From contig NZ_JADPKS010000028.1 in the NCBI RefSeq assembly GCF_023074175.1, positions 62,001 to 126,000 on the forward strand: DNA of 64,000 bases, given 5' to 3'. This DNA comes from Bradyrhizobium sp. 139 (GTDB taxonomy: Bacteria; Pseudomonadota; Alphaproteobacteria; Rhizobiales; Xanthobacteraceae). Made by a program: the position numbers and the translations under genes. Numbering within the stretch: position 1 is the first letter of the stretch; the number at the start of each line of letters is the position of its first letter. The notes beneath the pieces were generated by a model. It worked only from the letters and a program-made list of their open reading frames with translations. It had not been told where the DNA came from and searched no databases. Positions 46,749 to 56,476 of this stretch are shown here, piece after piece.

Positions 46749-47990
46749 ATGCACGACAACGACAACCTGACCATCGAACGTCCGACCTTCGTCAGCCATC
46801 TCGAATGCGCGATGGAGGGCGATCACTACGCGGCCGACCAGGTGCACAACCTCTCTAAGGCCGGCAAGCCGCTTTTGGTGCGCTACGACCTCGCGGGCGT
46901 GAAGAAGGCGCTGACCAAGGATGCGCTGGCCCAGCGTCCCGGCGACATGTGGCGCTACCGCGAACTCTTGCCCGTGCGCAAATGCAAGGACATCGTCTCG
47001 CTCGGCGAGGTCACGACGCCGCTGATCCGGCTGTCGAAGCTCGGCGCCAGGCTTGGCGGCGGCGAGATCATTGTAAAAGACGAAGGTCGCCTGCCGACCG
47101 GCTCGTTCAAGGCGCGCGGCCTCGTGATGGCGGTGTCGATGGGCAAGGCGCTCGGCATCAAGCACATGGCGATGCCGACCAACGGCAATGCCGGCGCGGC
47201 GCTCGCGGCCTACGCGACCTCCTGCGGAATCAAGACCACGATCTTCTGTCCGGCCGACACGCCGGAGGTGAACGTCAGCGAGATCGAGCTCCAGGGCGCG
47301 ACCGTCTATCGCGTCAACGGCTACATCGACGATTGCGGCAAGATCGTCGGCGAGGGCAAAGCCAAGATCGGCTGGTTCGACACGTCCACGCTCAAGGAGC
47401 CGTACCGCATCGAAGGCAAGAAGACGATGGGTCTGGAACTCGCCGAGCAGCTCGGCTGGGACGTGCCCGACGTGATCTTCTATCCGACCGGCGGCGGCAC
47501 CGGCCTGATCGGCATGTGGAAGGCCTTTGACGAGCTGGAGAAGATCGGCTTCATCGGAAGCAAGCGCCCGCGCATGGTCGCGGTGCAGGCCTCTGGCTGC
47601 GCGCCGATGGTGCGGGCCTATGACGCCGGCACCGAGCACGCGACACGCTGGGAGGACGCCCACACCATCGCCTCCGGCATCCGCGTGCCGCAGGCGATCG
47701 GCGACTTCCTGATCCTGCGCGCGGTGCGCGAGAGCAAGGGCTTTGCCATCGCTGTCGACGACGACAAGATCTCGTCGGCGCTGAACGAAGTCGCGCGCGA
47801 GGAGGGGCTGCTGCTCTGCCCCGAGGGCGCCGCGACCTACGCCGCCTACAAGGAGAGCCTCGCCGACGGCCGCGTCGGCAAAACCGACCGCGTGATGCTG
47901 TTCAACTGCGCGACCGGCCTGAAGTACCCGCTGCCGCCGGTCACGCGCACGCTCGACCGCCACAAGCCGATCGACTACACGCAGTTCTGA
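46749..47990 (+). CDS. thrC: Threonine synthase
   Basis: 413 residues from ATG 46749; GTG 46716 is also in frame. Fold type II PLP enzyme: KDEGRLPTGSFKARGLVMAV (PLP lysine), MPTNGNAGAALAAYATSC, phosphate-binding FYPTGGGTGLIGMWKAF, and the C-terminal LLCPEGAATYAAYKE. It converts O-phosphohomoserine to threonine. The N-terminal SHLECAMEGDHYAADQVHN is the threonine synthase lead-in. It is the plant-like/archaeal subgroup rather than the E. coli type. Palindromic repeats flank it on both sides. Confidence 0.9.
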   Translation: MHDNDNLTIERPTFVSHLECAMEGDHYAADQVHNLSKAGKPLLVRYDLAGVKKALTKDALAQRPGDMWRYRELLPVRKCKDIVSLGEVTTPLIRLSKLGARLGGGEIIVKDEGRLPTGSFKARGLVMAVSMGKALGIKHMAMPTNGNAGAALAAYATSCGIKTTIFCPADTPEVNVSEIELQGATVYRVNGYIDDCGKIVGEGKAKIGWFDTSTLKEPYRIEGKKTMGLELAEQLGWDVPDVIFYPTGGGTGLIGMWKAFDELEKIGFIGSKRPRMVAVQASGCAPMVRAYDAGTEHATRWEDAHTIASGIRVPQAIGDFLILRAVRESKGFAIAVDDDKISSALNEVAREEGLLLCPEGAATYAAYKESLADGRVGKTDRVMLFNCATGLKYPLPPVTRTLDRHKPIDYTQF

Positions 47991-47998
47991 CTTGCTTC

Positions 47999-48153
47999 TC
48001 CCTCGCCCCGCTTGCGGGGCGCGACGAGCTTCGCTCGCGCTGAGAGGGTTGGGTGAGGGGGAGTCTCCGCGGGGAAGGTGACAGCTGAATTTGCGGAGGC
48101 TCCCCCTCACCTGAATTGCTTCGCAATTCGACCTCTCCCCGCAAGCGGGGAGA
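47999..48153. repeat. Large palindromic intergenic repeat
   Basis: Outer elements CTCGCCCCGCTTGCGGGG and CTCTCCCCGCAAGCGGGGAG lie at the ends. Within them GGTGAGGGGGAGTCTCCGC (48052-48070) pairs with GCGGAGGCTCCCCCTCACC (48093-48111), 17 of 19 bases. It fills nearly all of the gap before the Bug-type gene. It is a typical CTCTCCCCGC-family repeat of rhizobia. Confidence 0.85.
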
Positions 48154-48186
48154 GTAAAGAAAAAAGAAAACGCTGGGGAGAAGACA

Positions 48187-49164
48187 ATGATAATGATGAA
48201 GGCCATCCGGGCCGGGCTGATCGGTATTCTCGCTGCTATCGGCGCCGCGCGCGCCGACGACTATCCCTCGCATCCCATCACCATCATCGTTCCCTTCGCC
48301 GCCGGCGGCCCGTCGGACGCGATGGCGCGCGTGCTCGCCGAGCGCATGCGGGTGACGCTCGGCCAGCCGCTGGTGATCGAGAATGTCACCGGCGCGGGCG
48401 GCTCGATCGGCGTCGGCCGCGCCGCGCAATCGCCGCCGGACGGCTACACGATCTCCTTCGGTCATCTCGGCACCCACGTCGCCAACGGTGCCGTCTACAA
48501 GCTCAAATACGACCTCGTCGCCGATCTCGAGCCCGTGGTGCTGCTGCCGAGCAATCCGATGATCGTCGTCAGCAAGAACGCGGTGCCCGCGGCCTCGCTG
48601 AAGGAGCTCATTGAGTGGCTGAAGTCGCGGCCGTCGCCGCCGACCGCCGGCACCGCCGGCGCGGGCTCCGGCAGCCATATCGCTGGCGTCTATTTCGAGA
48701 GCGTCAGCGGCACCAAGCTGCAATACGTGCCGTATCGCGGCACGGCCCCCGCACTGAACGATCTCATCGCCGGCCAGATCGACGTCATCATCGATCAGAC
48801 CTCCAATTCCATCAACCAGGTGCGCGCCGGCACGATCCGCGCCTACGCCATCACCGACGACAAGCGACTCTCGTCAGCGCCGGGTATCCCGACGGCAGCC
48901 GAGGCGGGGCTGAAAGGCTTCAACATGACATTGTGGTCGGGCCTGTGGGTGCCGAAGGGCACACCGAAGGAGATCGTCACCAGGCTCAACGCGGCCGCGG
49001 TCGAAGCGCTGGGCGATCCCGCCGTGAAGAAGCAGCTCGAAGGCCAGGGCCTGGAGATGACGCCGCAGGATCAGCTCAAGCCCGAAGCGCTCGGTGCGCG
49101 ACAGAAGGCCGAGATCGCCAAATGGTGGCCGATCATCAAGGCCGCCAACATCAAGGTGGATTGA
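48187..49164 (+). CDS. Bug/TctC-family periplasmic solute-binding protein
   Basis: 325 residues with a Sec signal (MIMMKAIRAGLIGILAAIGA, cleaved near ARA-DD). TctC motifs: YPSHPITIIVPFAAGGPSDA, VIENVTGAGGSIGVGRAAQS, PPDGYTISFG, LQYVPYRGTAPALNDLIAGQ and LWSGLWVPKGTPKEIV. This family binds carboxylates and aromatic acids; most copies are orphans, and no TctAB partners are present here. The strong GGGGAGAAG site precedes the start. Confidence 0.93.
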   Translation: MIMMKAIRAGLIGILAAIGAARADDYPSHPITIIVPFAAGGPSDAMARVLAERMRVTLGQPLVIENVTGAGGSIGVGRAAQSPPDGYTISFGHLGTHVANGAVYKLKYDLVADLEPVVLLPSNPMIVVSKNAVPAASLKELIEWLKSRPSPPTAGTAGAGSGSHIAGVYFESVSGTKLQYVPYRGTAPALNDLIAGQIDVIIDQTSNSINQVRAGTIRAYAITDDKRLSSAPGIPTAAEAGLKGFNMTLWSGLWVPKGTPKEIVTRLNAAAVEALGDPAVKKQLEGQGLEMTPQDQLKPEALGARQKAEIAKWWPIIKAANIKVD

Positions 49165-49238
49165 GCGCCTTGCCTCTTCGCATGCGGCCACACCGACAAA
49201 TCGCACCCCGAGGAACTATCAGGCCACGCGCGGCCGCG

Positions 49239-49625
49239 TTACGTCTTGGCTTCACCGGGCCCCGACAGGGCCGTCTCGAGGCATTCGATCAGAGCCGGCG
49301 TCGAAAACGGCTTCGCGAGAAAGCAGATGGCGCCAGCTTCCAGCGCGCGGTCGCGTACGGCATCGTCGTGAAAGGCCGTCACGAAGATGAATGGCGTGTG
49401 ATGACCAAGGCCGCGCATATGCATCAATAGGTCAACGCCGCTCATGACCGACATCTGCACATCCGCGATCACGCAGGACGTCGTCTTCAGTTCGGCCGAT
49501 TGGAGAAATTCGCGAGCGGAGCCAAAGACACAAACGGTGTATCCCCGCGACGTCAGGAGATTGTTCGTCGCGAGGCGGACCGATGGATCATCGTCAATGA
49601 CGGAAATGACCGAGGGGACTGACAA
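49239..49625 (-). CDS. Single-domain response regulator
   Basis: 128 residues from TTG 49625, supported by AGGAGC 7 bases upstream. CheY-like receiver only: acidic pocket SVIDDDPS, phosphoacceptor D55 (CVIADVQMSVMSG), and K105 (CFLAKPFS). It has no output domain and may act as a phosphate shuttle or sink. It is the third gene of a kinase / FixJ-like regulator / receiver run on the minus strand, 86 bases after the FixJ-like gene. Confidence 0.92.
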   Translation of the reverse strand: MSVPSVISVIDDDPSVRLATNNLLTSRGYTVCVFGSAREFLQSAELKTTSCVIADVQMSVMSGVDLLMHMRGLGHHTPFIFVTAFHDDAVRDRALEAGAICFLAKPFSTPALIECLETALSGPGEAKT

Positions 49626-49711
49626 GATGATTGCTCCTGATCGGGAAGCCGCCGATCATGGTGCAGCGCCCACCGGAAAATGGGCCCTCGGAGCGAGCTT
49701 GAAAAGCATAC

Positions 49712-50386
49712 TTAGGTTTGCACGTTTCCCCTTGGACGTGGGATTCCGAGCGCCTCGGTCATTCTGACGAGATCGGCCAATGACTTCGCGCCCATTTTCC
49801 GCATGATCTGCCCGCGATAGATCTTGACGGTAATCTCAGCCAATCCAAGCTCGGCAGCGACTTGCTTGTTCATCAGGCCGGACGCAACCAGGGCGAGGAT
49901 GTCGCGCTGACGCGCTGTCAAGCCTTCAAAGCGAGTCCGCACGCTTGACACCGACTTCTCGGCATCGCGCCGCCTGCGATCCCGTTCGATCGCAGCCTGG
50001 ACCGCATCCAGCATGTCCTGGTCGCGCACCGGTTTGGTCAGAAAATCGATGGCGCCACTCTTCATGGCCCTGACTGTCATGGGGATATCGCCATGACCGG
50101 TGATGAAGATAATCGGCGTGCGAATGTCGGCCTTCACGAGGTCCGCCTGGAGGTCGAAGCCGCTCGAGCCGGGCAGGCGAATGTCGAGCACAAGGCAACT
50201 GGGGACCGCCGGCGGCTTGGCTTCCATCACCTCCGCCGCTGAGCCGAAGGCCTGCACCCTTAGGCCGACCGATTGAAAGAGATTGGTGAGCGCACGTCTC
50301 ATCGACGGATCGTCATCGACGACTAGGACGATCGGATCATCGGCGCTCGCCTGTGCCTGCGGCGTTGGCTTGTCGTGGTCAGTCAC
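49712..50386 (-). CDS. FixJ-like response regulator (receiver plus LuxR HTH)
   Basis: 224 residues from GTG 50386, which overlaps the kinase stop (GTGA) and has GAGGA upstream. Receiver with phosphoacceptor D68 ([17 protein letters not shown]) and K118 ([11 protein letters not shown]). The LuxR-type helix-turn-helix ([40 protein letters not shown]) is typical of the FixJ/NodW group. It should be phosphorylated by the upstream kinase and activate transcription; the targets are unknown. Confidence 0.93.
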   Translation of the reverse strand: MTDHDKPTPQAQASADDPIVLVVDDDPSMRRALTNLFQSVGLRVQAFGSAAEVMEAKPPAVPSCLVLDIRLPGSSGFDLQADLVKADIRTPIIFITGHGDIPMTVRAMKSGAIDFLTKPVRDQDMLDAVQAAIERDRRRRDAEKSVSSVRTRFEGLTARQRDILALVASGLMNKQVAAELGLAEITVKIYRGQIMRKMGAKSLADLVRMTEALGIPRPRGNVQT

Positions 50387-52818
50387 GACATGTCCTCGTG
50401 TGGGAAGGGCAGGGCAATCTGGAATGTTGCACCGATCCCCTCATTGGAGAACGCCGAAAGCCGGCCTGCGTGAGCCTCGATGATCGATCGGCAGATCGAT
50501 AGTCCCATCCCCAGGCCGCTCGACTTTGTGGTGAAGAACGGCGTGAAGATGCGGTCTGTCACATCGCTGCCAAGGCCGACACCGCGATCTGTCACGGTCA
50601 GGAGCAGGTGCCCGTCGCCGTCCTCGTCAGCCCGCCTGGAGCAAATCGCCAGTTCGCGCGGGCGGTCGACATTGGCCTGCATGGCTTCGATCCCGTTCAT
50701 GACAAGATTGATCAGCACCTGCTGAAGCTGGATCCGATCGCCGCAAATCTTGGGCAGGCCGGACGACAACTCCATCCGCACCGTCACCGCATGGATAGCG
50801 AGCTCGCGCCGAACGAGAGCCATCACCTCCCTGACGACCTGATTGATGTCGAGTGGAACCATCTCGATCTCGGTCTTCTTCGCAAGCGCCCGGATCCGGC
50901 GGATCACCTCGCTAGCCCGATTGGCGTCTTCGACAATCCATTCCAGGGAACGGCGCGCAGCATCCAGATTAGCCGGGTCGCGGCCGAGCCACCCGATGCA
51001 GGCATCCGCATTGGAAATTACGGCGGCAAGAGGCTGGTTGATTTCGTGGGCAATCGAGGCGGTGAGTTCGCCGAGTGTCGTGACGCGCGTGACATGGGCA
51101 AGCTCGGCTTGCGCTTTGCGTAGCGCGTCTTCCGCCTGCTCGGCGCGGATCGCCGCCGTCACATCGCTGCTGACGCCCCGATAGCCGAGAAAATGGCCGT
51201 CCGCGTCATGCAAGGGCTTGCCGCTGGTGCGCACGTAAATTGGAGATCCATTGCGATCTCTACCGCGGTAGACCAAATCGCGGAATGGGAGGTGGGCGTC
51301 GAGCGCCGCGCGATGCTGCTCCCATTTGCCCGGCTCGAGCTCGGCGTCGGGCCGAATGTCCCAACGGGTCAGGCCGATCAATCCCGACGGCGCAGCACTG
51401 GCCGTATCGGCGTGTTCCGATATCCGCGTGATGCGGTGATCCGGTCCGGTCTCCCAAAACCAGTCGGATGCCGTTTCAGCATAGTCGCGGAATCGCTGCT
51501 CGGATGTCTTGAGTTCATCAAATGCCTTTTGCAGTGCTTCTTTTGCAGCGACCTGCTCGGTGACGTCCACGTGCGTGCCGATGATCTCCATCACTTCGCC
51601 GTCGCTGCCGACAACAGGAAGTCCCTCGGTATGGACACGTCGTATCGAGCCGTCCGGGCGCGCAATGCGAAAGTCAATTTCGAAGGGTTCCCTTCGCCGG
51701 ACGGCCTGACGTTCCACCCCGACGATCTGTTGGAAATCCTCCGGGAGGATGCGTTGCTGGAAAGCCCGTGCAGGTAAGTCGATCTGGCCCGGGTCAAATC
51801 CGAACAGGCGGTAGAGTTCAGCCGATCGGTAGGCAAACTCCTGACGACGCACATCCCAGGCCCAGCTGCTTGTATGGCTGAGCCGCTGGGCCTCGGCCAA
51901 ATAGGCCTCGCTGCGACGCAGCCTCTGTTCCGCCTCCTTTGCAACCGTAACATCGGTGACAGCCCCGACAAATTCGATGAGCCCGGGTCCATGTCTTACC
52001 GCGCGTGCCACGGAATGGAGATATTTGACTGATCCATCCGGCATCAGCAGGCGATATTCATGGTCGAAATCCGCTGCTCGGCGGGCGGCACGATCGAGGG
52101 TCTTGCTGACCGCATCGCGATCTTCCGGATGGATGCGCTGAACAACAAAATCCAAGGTCGGCTTCACCGTCAGGTCGCATTGGAAGATGCGAAAGGTTTC
52201 CCTTGACCAGACAATTGCACCTGTTGCGATGTTCAGGCCGAAGCTGCCGGTGCGGCTCAGTTCCTGTGCTTGGGCGAGGTAGGCCTCGCTCTGGCGCAAC
52301 GCATCCTCCGCCTCCTTGCGCTGGGTTATGTTTTCGCAGGCAACCAGCACGATCGGCGTGCCGTCGCCGCGCAGCATCGCCTTGGCGTTCTCACGGACCC
52401 AAAGAACCGAGCCGTCCTTCCGGAACTTGCGAATCTCCCAGGTATGCGGCTGGTCCAAGGTTTCCAGGGACAACGCTACGCATCGGCGAACGAAATCGTG
52501 GTCCTCCTCGAAGAAGACGTTGAGCACGGACTGGCCAATCAGCTCGGCCGCCGTGTAGCCCAGTTGTGCGGCGCCGAATGTGTTGACGTTGAGCACTGTT
52601 CCGGCCGGATCGACCATGAAGTACATGACCGGATTGTGCTCGAACACCTCGCGCCACTGCTTCACGGCGTCGCGTAGATCGACGGTGTGTTGTCGCGAGT
52701 CATCTTCGACCGCGGTGCTGTCCTTCTCGCCGTTGCCGAAAGATCGAAGCGCTGCGAGGCCGCCGAGCAACAATTGCGCGGCCGAATTCCCAAATTTCGC
52801 GATTTGGCCAGGCATCAT
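50383..52818 (-). CDS. Soluble multi-PAS sensor histidine kinase
   Basis: About 811 residues from ATG 52818; the frame continues to 52914 and the ribosome-binding site is weak, so the start is uncertain. Four or five PAS/PAC units fill residues 50-560 ([60 protein letters not shown]). HisKA follows with the phosphoacceptor histidine near 591 ([20 protein letters not shown]), then HATPase_c ([44 protein letters not shown]). There is no membrane helix, so it senses an internal signal. It is coupled to the FixJ-like gene. Confidence 0.92.
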   Translation of the reverse strand: MMPGQIAKFGNSAAQLLLGGLAALRSFGNGEKDSTAVEDDSRQHTVDLRDAVKQWREVFEHNPVMYFMVDPAGTVLNVNTFGAAQLGYTAAELIGQSVLNVFFEEDHDFVRRCVALSLETLDQPHTWEIRKFRKDGSVLWVRENAKAMLRGDGTPIVLVACENITQRKEAEDALRQSEAYLAQAQELSRTGSFGLNIATGAIVWSRETFRIFQCDLTVKPTLDFVVQRIHPEDRDAVSKTLDRAARRAADFDHEYRLLMPDGSVKYLHSVARAVRHGPGLIEFVGAVTDVTVAKEAEQRLRRSEAYLAEAQRLSHTSSWAWDVRRQEFAYRSAELYRLFGFDPGQIDLPARAFQQRILPEDFQQIVGVERQAVRRREPFEIDFRIARPDGSIRRVHTEGLPVVGSDGEVMEIIGTHVDVTEQVAAKEALQKAFDELKTSEQRFRDYAETASDWFWETGPDHRITRISEHADTASAAPSGLIGLTRWDIRPDAELEPGKWEQHRAALDAHLPFRDLVYRGRDRNGSPIYVRTSGKPLHDADGHFLGYRGVSSDVTAAIRAEQAEDALRKAQAELAHVTRVTTLGELTASIAHEINQPLAAVISNADACIGWLGRDPANLDAARRSLEWIVEDANRASEVIRRIRALAKKTEIEMVPLDINQVVREVMALVRRELAIHAVTVRMELSSGLPKICGDRIQLQQVLINLVMNGIEAMQANVDRPRELAICSRRADEDGDGHLLLTVTDRGVGLGSDVTDRIFTPFFTTKSSGLGMGLSICRSIIEAHAGRLSAFSNEGIGATFQIALPFPHEDMS

Positions 52819-53101
52819 CGCAGGCGTCCCGGCTCGCTGGGATCGAAGCAAGTAGAGCACTTTGCAACAACGGGAGCAATTCCCTCCGACCCAAAGTAGA
52901 GCTGCGCGCCGCAACTCGCGGCAGCCGTGCAGCCCGCCGGTCTGGCGCCGTCTCGTGCGAAGGTGCGGCGAAGGTCCGAAGAACTACGGGACAAACCTAC
53001 GTATAGCTCGCGCATCCCAAGTCATAGGGCACATTTACCTCCGTACAATTGATCGGTCCGTTGCATGCGGATTAGTCTCACAAACATTGAGGAGACGCGA
53101 T

Positions 53102-53293
53102 GTGCAAGACACAAGCCGGCGATTGGTCGATGTGCGGTTCATAGCTCTGCGTCCGTTGCCAGACTTGCCGCAGGACTGGCTGGTCACGAATGAAGGCTGC
53201 ATTCACGAACGAGCGTGGATGGCCCTGCGTCAGCGTACGAGCGAAGCCACGACCATGAAGCCGGGAGGAGAGCATGATGTGCGATACGCCTGA
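53102..53293 (+). CDS. Possible small protein overlapping the zinc-finger gene
   Basis: A 63-codon frame from GTG 53102 (VRFIALRPLPDLPQDWLVTN, then EGCIHERAWMALRQRT) with GAGGAG 8-10 bases upstream. The centre looks protein-like and GC-3 rich; the last 16 codons overlap the start of the next gene. A competing ATG at 53100 in another frame gives only 14 codons (MCKTQAGDWSMCGS). Either may be real. Confidence 0.3.
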   Translation: MQDTSRRLVDVRFIALRPLPDLPQDWLVTNEGCIHERAWMALRQRTSEATTMKPGGEHDVRYA

Positions 53294-53465
53294 ACACTCC
53301 GAGCGCGGTCCTGCCGTAAAAGGTTGCGCTGTCTGCAGCGGCAAGTTTGGCCTGATCCGATATTATTCCTGGCGAACCCCGCTGTGCTCCAGAAAATGTC
53401 TCGATCGCTTCAGGGCGCGCCGCGAACGCGACCGCCGATGGTTGTTCCGATGTCAGGCGGCATGA
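53277..53465 (+). CDS. Small zinc-finger-like protein
   Basis: 62-63 residues; ATG 53277 or 53274, behind a strong GGAGGAG. CAVCSGKFGLIRYYSWRTPL, then CSRKCLDRFRARRERDRRW, gives CxxC and CxxxC pairs that could bind one zinc, followed by a basic helix. I recall very similar proteins across Bradyrhizobium. The function is unknown; nucleic-acid binding is plausible. The exported protein at 53514 follows 48 bases later. Confidence 0.7.
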   Translation: MCDTPEHSERGPAVKGCAVCSGKFGLIRYYSWRTPLCSRKCLDRFRARRERDRRWLFRCQAA

Positions 53466-53513
53466 GGATTAGCCGCTCGATCCGCTCCATTCGCCAATTC
53501 TGCAGGAGGCTGC

Positions 53514-53816
53514 GTGCTGAACCGTGCTTGCAACCTCCTCTTGATGATCGCGCTGCCGCTTCCGTCGATAACGGGAGTGGAGGCCGAGGAGGTTGGACAG
53601 GATGGTGCACACCGTCATCATCCGCTCCAGGATCAGCTCCTGCACGAGAAATTCTATTCCAGCTGGCATATGCCCGACAGTCCGGCGCTCAGCTGCTGCA
53701 ATAAAGCGGATTGCTTGCCGACCGAGGTGCGATACGTCGACGGCAGGGTCTACGCGCGACGCCGGGAAGACGGGAAGTACATTCTCATCCCGTCGGCGCG
53801 CTCTCGCCAGCGCTGA
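53514..53816 (+). CDS. Small periplasmic protein with a CC..DC motif
   Basis: 100 residues from GTG 53514, with AGGAGG just upstream. A signal peptide (MLNRACNLLLMIALPLPSIT, to VEA-EE) is followed by a histidine-rich start (DGAHRHHPLQDQLLHEKFYS), then SWHMPDSPALSCCNKADCLP and RYVDGRVYARRREDGKYILI. The CC-x4-C arrangement and tryptophan/histidine pattern recur in similar rhizobial exported proteins that I remember but cannot name. The function is unknown. Confidence 0.7.
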   Translation: MLNRACNLLLMIALPLPSITGVEAEEVGQDGAHRHHPLQDQLLHEKFYSSWHMPDSPALSCCNKADCLPTEVRYVDGRVYARRREDGKYILIPSARSRQR

Positions 53817-53956
53817 CGGGATCATTTCTGCGCGCGCACGAACCTTCTGACCACGGAAGGAGGTGACGGCTAGCCGAACGATGCGGGCCGCGCAGAGTGG
53901 TCGGCCGCAGTCACTGCATCCAGCTTCGCGCCGCGTCCAGCCCCGGCGTTGCGAAG

Positions 53957-56140
53957 CTAGGGCGCGGAGGCTGCGGCCGCTGCCGCGCTGACTTCGTGCG
54001 TCTTAACGCGCTGCTCGGACTTCGCCGTGGCTATGCCGCTTGCCTCGAACCGCGCGCGATAGACCAGCACGTTCTCCATCACGCGCTGGACGTAGTTGCG
54101 CGTCTCCGACAGCGGGATGCGCTCGACCCAGTCGACCGGATCGACTTTGGGGTCCCGCGGATCGCCACGCGCCTGCACCCATTCACGCACTCGGCCGCGG
54201 CCGGCATTGTAGCCGGCGAAGGTCATGATCTGGTTGCCGCGATATTCCGACAGCAGCGCGCTGAGCTCGGCCGCGCCCATCTGCGTGTTGTAGACGGGAT
54301 CGGAGACCATCTTGTCCCAGTCATAGGTCAGGCCAAAGCGCTTTGCGGTGTCGCGGCCCGCCTCCGGCGTCACCTGCATCAGCCCGACCGCGTTGGCGGC
54401 AGATTTGTCGCGTTGGTCGAACGAGCTTTCGGTGCGTGCCACCGAATAGATCACGCTGGTCTCGATCGCGGGCGCGACCTGCTTGTGCTCGGGAATGCCG
54501 ATGGTCGGAAAGGCGTAATGATCGAGCGCAAGCCCGCGCGCCAGCGCCGACTTGCCGACCTCCAGCATCACGCGCGCATCGTTGCGCCGGCCGGCGAGCT
54601 CGCCGAGCGCTTCGAGGGCTGCGACGTCGGTGCTCTCCCTGGCAAAATCCTCGGCATAGTAAAACACCACGTCGCGCTCGCCGATGCCGTAGAGCATGTC
54701 GGCCGCGCGTACGCGCTCGTCCGCGGGCTGTGTATCGGCGGCCGCCAGCACGGGCGAGGGCGGGCGCAGCTCGATCTGGTCGAGGCCGAGCCTGGCGCGT
54801 GCGAGCTGGCCGTAATAGGCTGTTGGATAGCGCGCGGCGGCCTGATAGCTCATGCGCGCATCCGCCGTTGCCCCCAACGCCTCCGCCGCGCGGCCGCGCC
54901 AGTAATGCGCCCGCGACAGCGCGATCGGATTGGCTGAGCCTTCGTCGATCGCGGCGAAATGGACAATGGCCGCTTTGGGATCGTCGAGATAGCGCAGCGC
55001 GATCCAGCCGCACATGAAGTGGTAGTCGACGCGATAGACTTCCATCGCGGGCACGGCCGCCGTGCGCACCACGTCATAGGCCGCCTTGAACTTGCCCTGG
55101 TCGAGCAGCTTTCGCGCGAGCAGGCGGCGCTCGCGCCACCAGGCATCGGTGTCCTGCGCCGCCATCGTGTCGGGCGCGGCGGCCAGAATCACTTCGGCGG
55201 CGTCGTCGATGCGGTCGTTCTGGAGATGCCACTGTGCGCGGCAAAGCACATAGCCGAGATCGCGGCGCGCCTCGGCTGAGACGTCCTCGAGATAGTCCTT
55301 GGCCTTGTTGGCCTTGCCGGTGACCGCGGCGCAGGCCTTCACGATCGCGAGCGCATCTTCGCCGAGTCGCTTGGCTGCACGCCTTGCACTGGCATAGTCC
55401 TTGGCGCCAAGGCGCTTGTCCATGCGGGCGCGATGGTCGTCAGCAGTCAGGAGATCGCGGAACGCCTCGTAGGAATCCTCCTCGCTGCGCTCCGACAATT
55501 CGTCCGTGCGCCAGGCCTCGCGCACGAGGCGAGCGGCCCTGTCGGCCTCGCCCTCGGTGAGCAGCACGCGGGCGAGCGCGAACTTGCCCTTGGCGCTGGT
55601 CGGCCGGTCCATCATGAATTTGTGCACGGTCGCCGCATCGCTCCTCTCCTGCCATAGCCGGGCCTCGGCGCGGCGGCGGAGCAGTGCGTTGCTCGGCCAG
55701 TCCGGATTGGCTCCGACGAAGGCCGCGTAGCGCTTGAAATTCGCCGTGCTCTCGGAATGGCGCAGCATGAACCAGTCGGCGAGCTTCTGTCCGGCGGGAT
55801 CGGCAATGCGGTCGCGGGCCGCGCTCGCATCCTCGGTCTTGCCCTTGCGCGCGAGATTGATGGCGTCTTTCAGCGCGGCAAGGTCGCCGGTGAGCGGCGG
55901 CGGCGGCGGCGCCGGCTTGTCCGACGGCTCGTCGTCCTGCTTCTTCGATTTGCGTTTGGCCTCGGCGTGTTTGCCATGGCGCGACTTGACCGCAGCATGG
56001 CGCGTCTTGCCGGCTTTCGCCTCATGCGTCTTCTTCGACGCGGACGATTTGTGACTGCTCTTCGCGGCCAGCCCGGTAGGGATCAAGGCCAAAGCGGCCA
56101 CGGCAACGACACACGCGAGCGAGCGTAGGCACTGGTTCAT
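53957..56140 (-). CDS. Soluble lytic murein transglycosylase (Slt70-like)
   Basis: 727 residues from ATG 56140, with GGGGGA upstream (the longer frame lacks a signal). Signal peptide (NQCLRSLACVVAVAALALIP), a lysine/histidine-rich low-complexity stretch (about 28-75), a long alpha-helical superhelical U/L region (about 85-545), then the SLT catalytic domain with glutamate near 572 (VARTESSFDQRDKSAANAVG, then LMQVTPEAGRDTA) and TFAGYNAGRGRVREWV. It cleaves peptidoglycan glycan strands in the periplasm, producing 1,6-anhydromuropeptides. The gene at 56477 diverges from it. Confidence 0.93.
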   Translation of the reverse strand: MNQCLRSLACVVAVAALALIPTGLAAKSSHKSSASKKTHEAKAGKTRHAAVKSRHGKHAEAKRKSKKQDDEPSDKPAPPPPPLTGDLAALKDAINLARKGKTEDASAARDRIADPAGQKLADWFMLRHSESTANFKRYAAFVGANPDWPSNALLRRRAEARLWQERSDAATVHKFMMDRPTSAKGKFALARVLLTEGEADRAARLVREAWRTDELSERSEEDSYEAFRDLLTADDHRARMDKRLGAKDYASARRAAKRLGEDALAIVKACAAVTGKANKAKDYLEDVSAEARRDLGYVLCRAQWHLQNDRIDDAAEVILAAAPDTMAAQDTDAWWRERRLLARKLLDQGKFKAAYDVVRTAAVPAMEVYRVDYHFMCGWIALRYLDDPKAAIVHFAAIDEGSANPIALSRAHYWRGRAAEALGATADARMSYQAAARYPTAYYGQLARARLGLDQIELRPPSPVLAAADTQPADERVRAADMLYGIGERDVVFYYAEDFARESTDVAALEALGELAGRRNDARVMLEVGKSALARGLALDHYAFPTIGIPEHKQVAPAIETSVIYSVARTESSFDQRDKSAANAVGLMQVTPEAGRDTAKRFGLTYDWDKMVSDPVYNTQMGAAELSALLSEYRGNQIMTFAGYNAGRGRVREWVQARGDPRDPKVDPVDWVERIPLSETRNYVQRVMENVLVYRARFEASGIATAKSEQRVKTHEVSAAAAAASAP

Positions 56141-56308
56141 TCGATGGTCCCCCTGCGAAACCACTACAAACCAAGGTCCGCGACGACATGCGGCTTGAGA
56201 ATCAAAGACGACATCTAGAACGATGACGCGGCATCGTCTCGCATTCCTCACGCTGTTTCAACAATGCGGCAAAATACCGGATTGAGAGAGGGAACTTCCG
56301 GAACTTGC

Positions 56309-56369
56309 AGAAAGGGCAGCACCCTTAACCTTTCTTACGAACGAAATAGGGCTCGCGCAACGGTTGCGC
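56309..56369. promoter_or_regulatory. Two dyads in the divergent transglycosylase/cyclase promoter region
   Basis: AGAAAGG (56309-56315) pairs with CCTTTCT (56329-56335). GCGCAA CGG TTGCGC (56355-56369) is a perfect 6-bp dyad with a 3-base spacer. Both lie in the 336-base gap between divergent genes, so they are more likely operators than terminators. No gene is seen elsewhere in 56141-56476. Confidence 0.45.
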
Positions 56370-56476
56370 ACGGTTCAGGACGCCAGGAAGGGGGTAGATT
56401 GCGCGTGTTCCCGTGATCGAATCCGGTGTATTGAGGGTTCCCCAAAACCGTCCTTTGAGCCTTTGCCCCGAATTCC

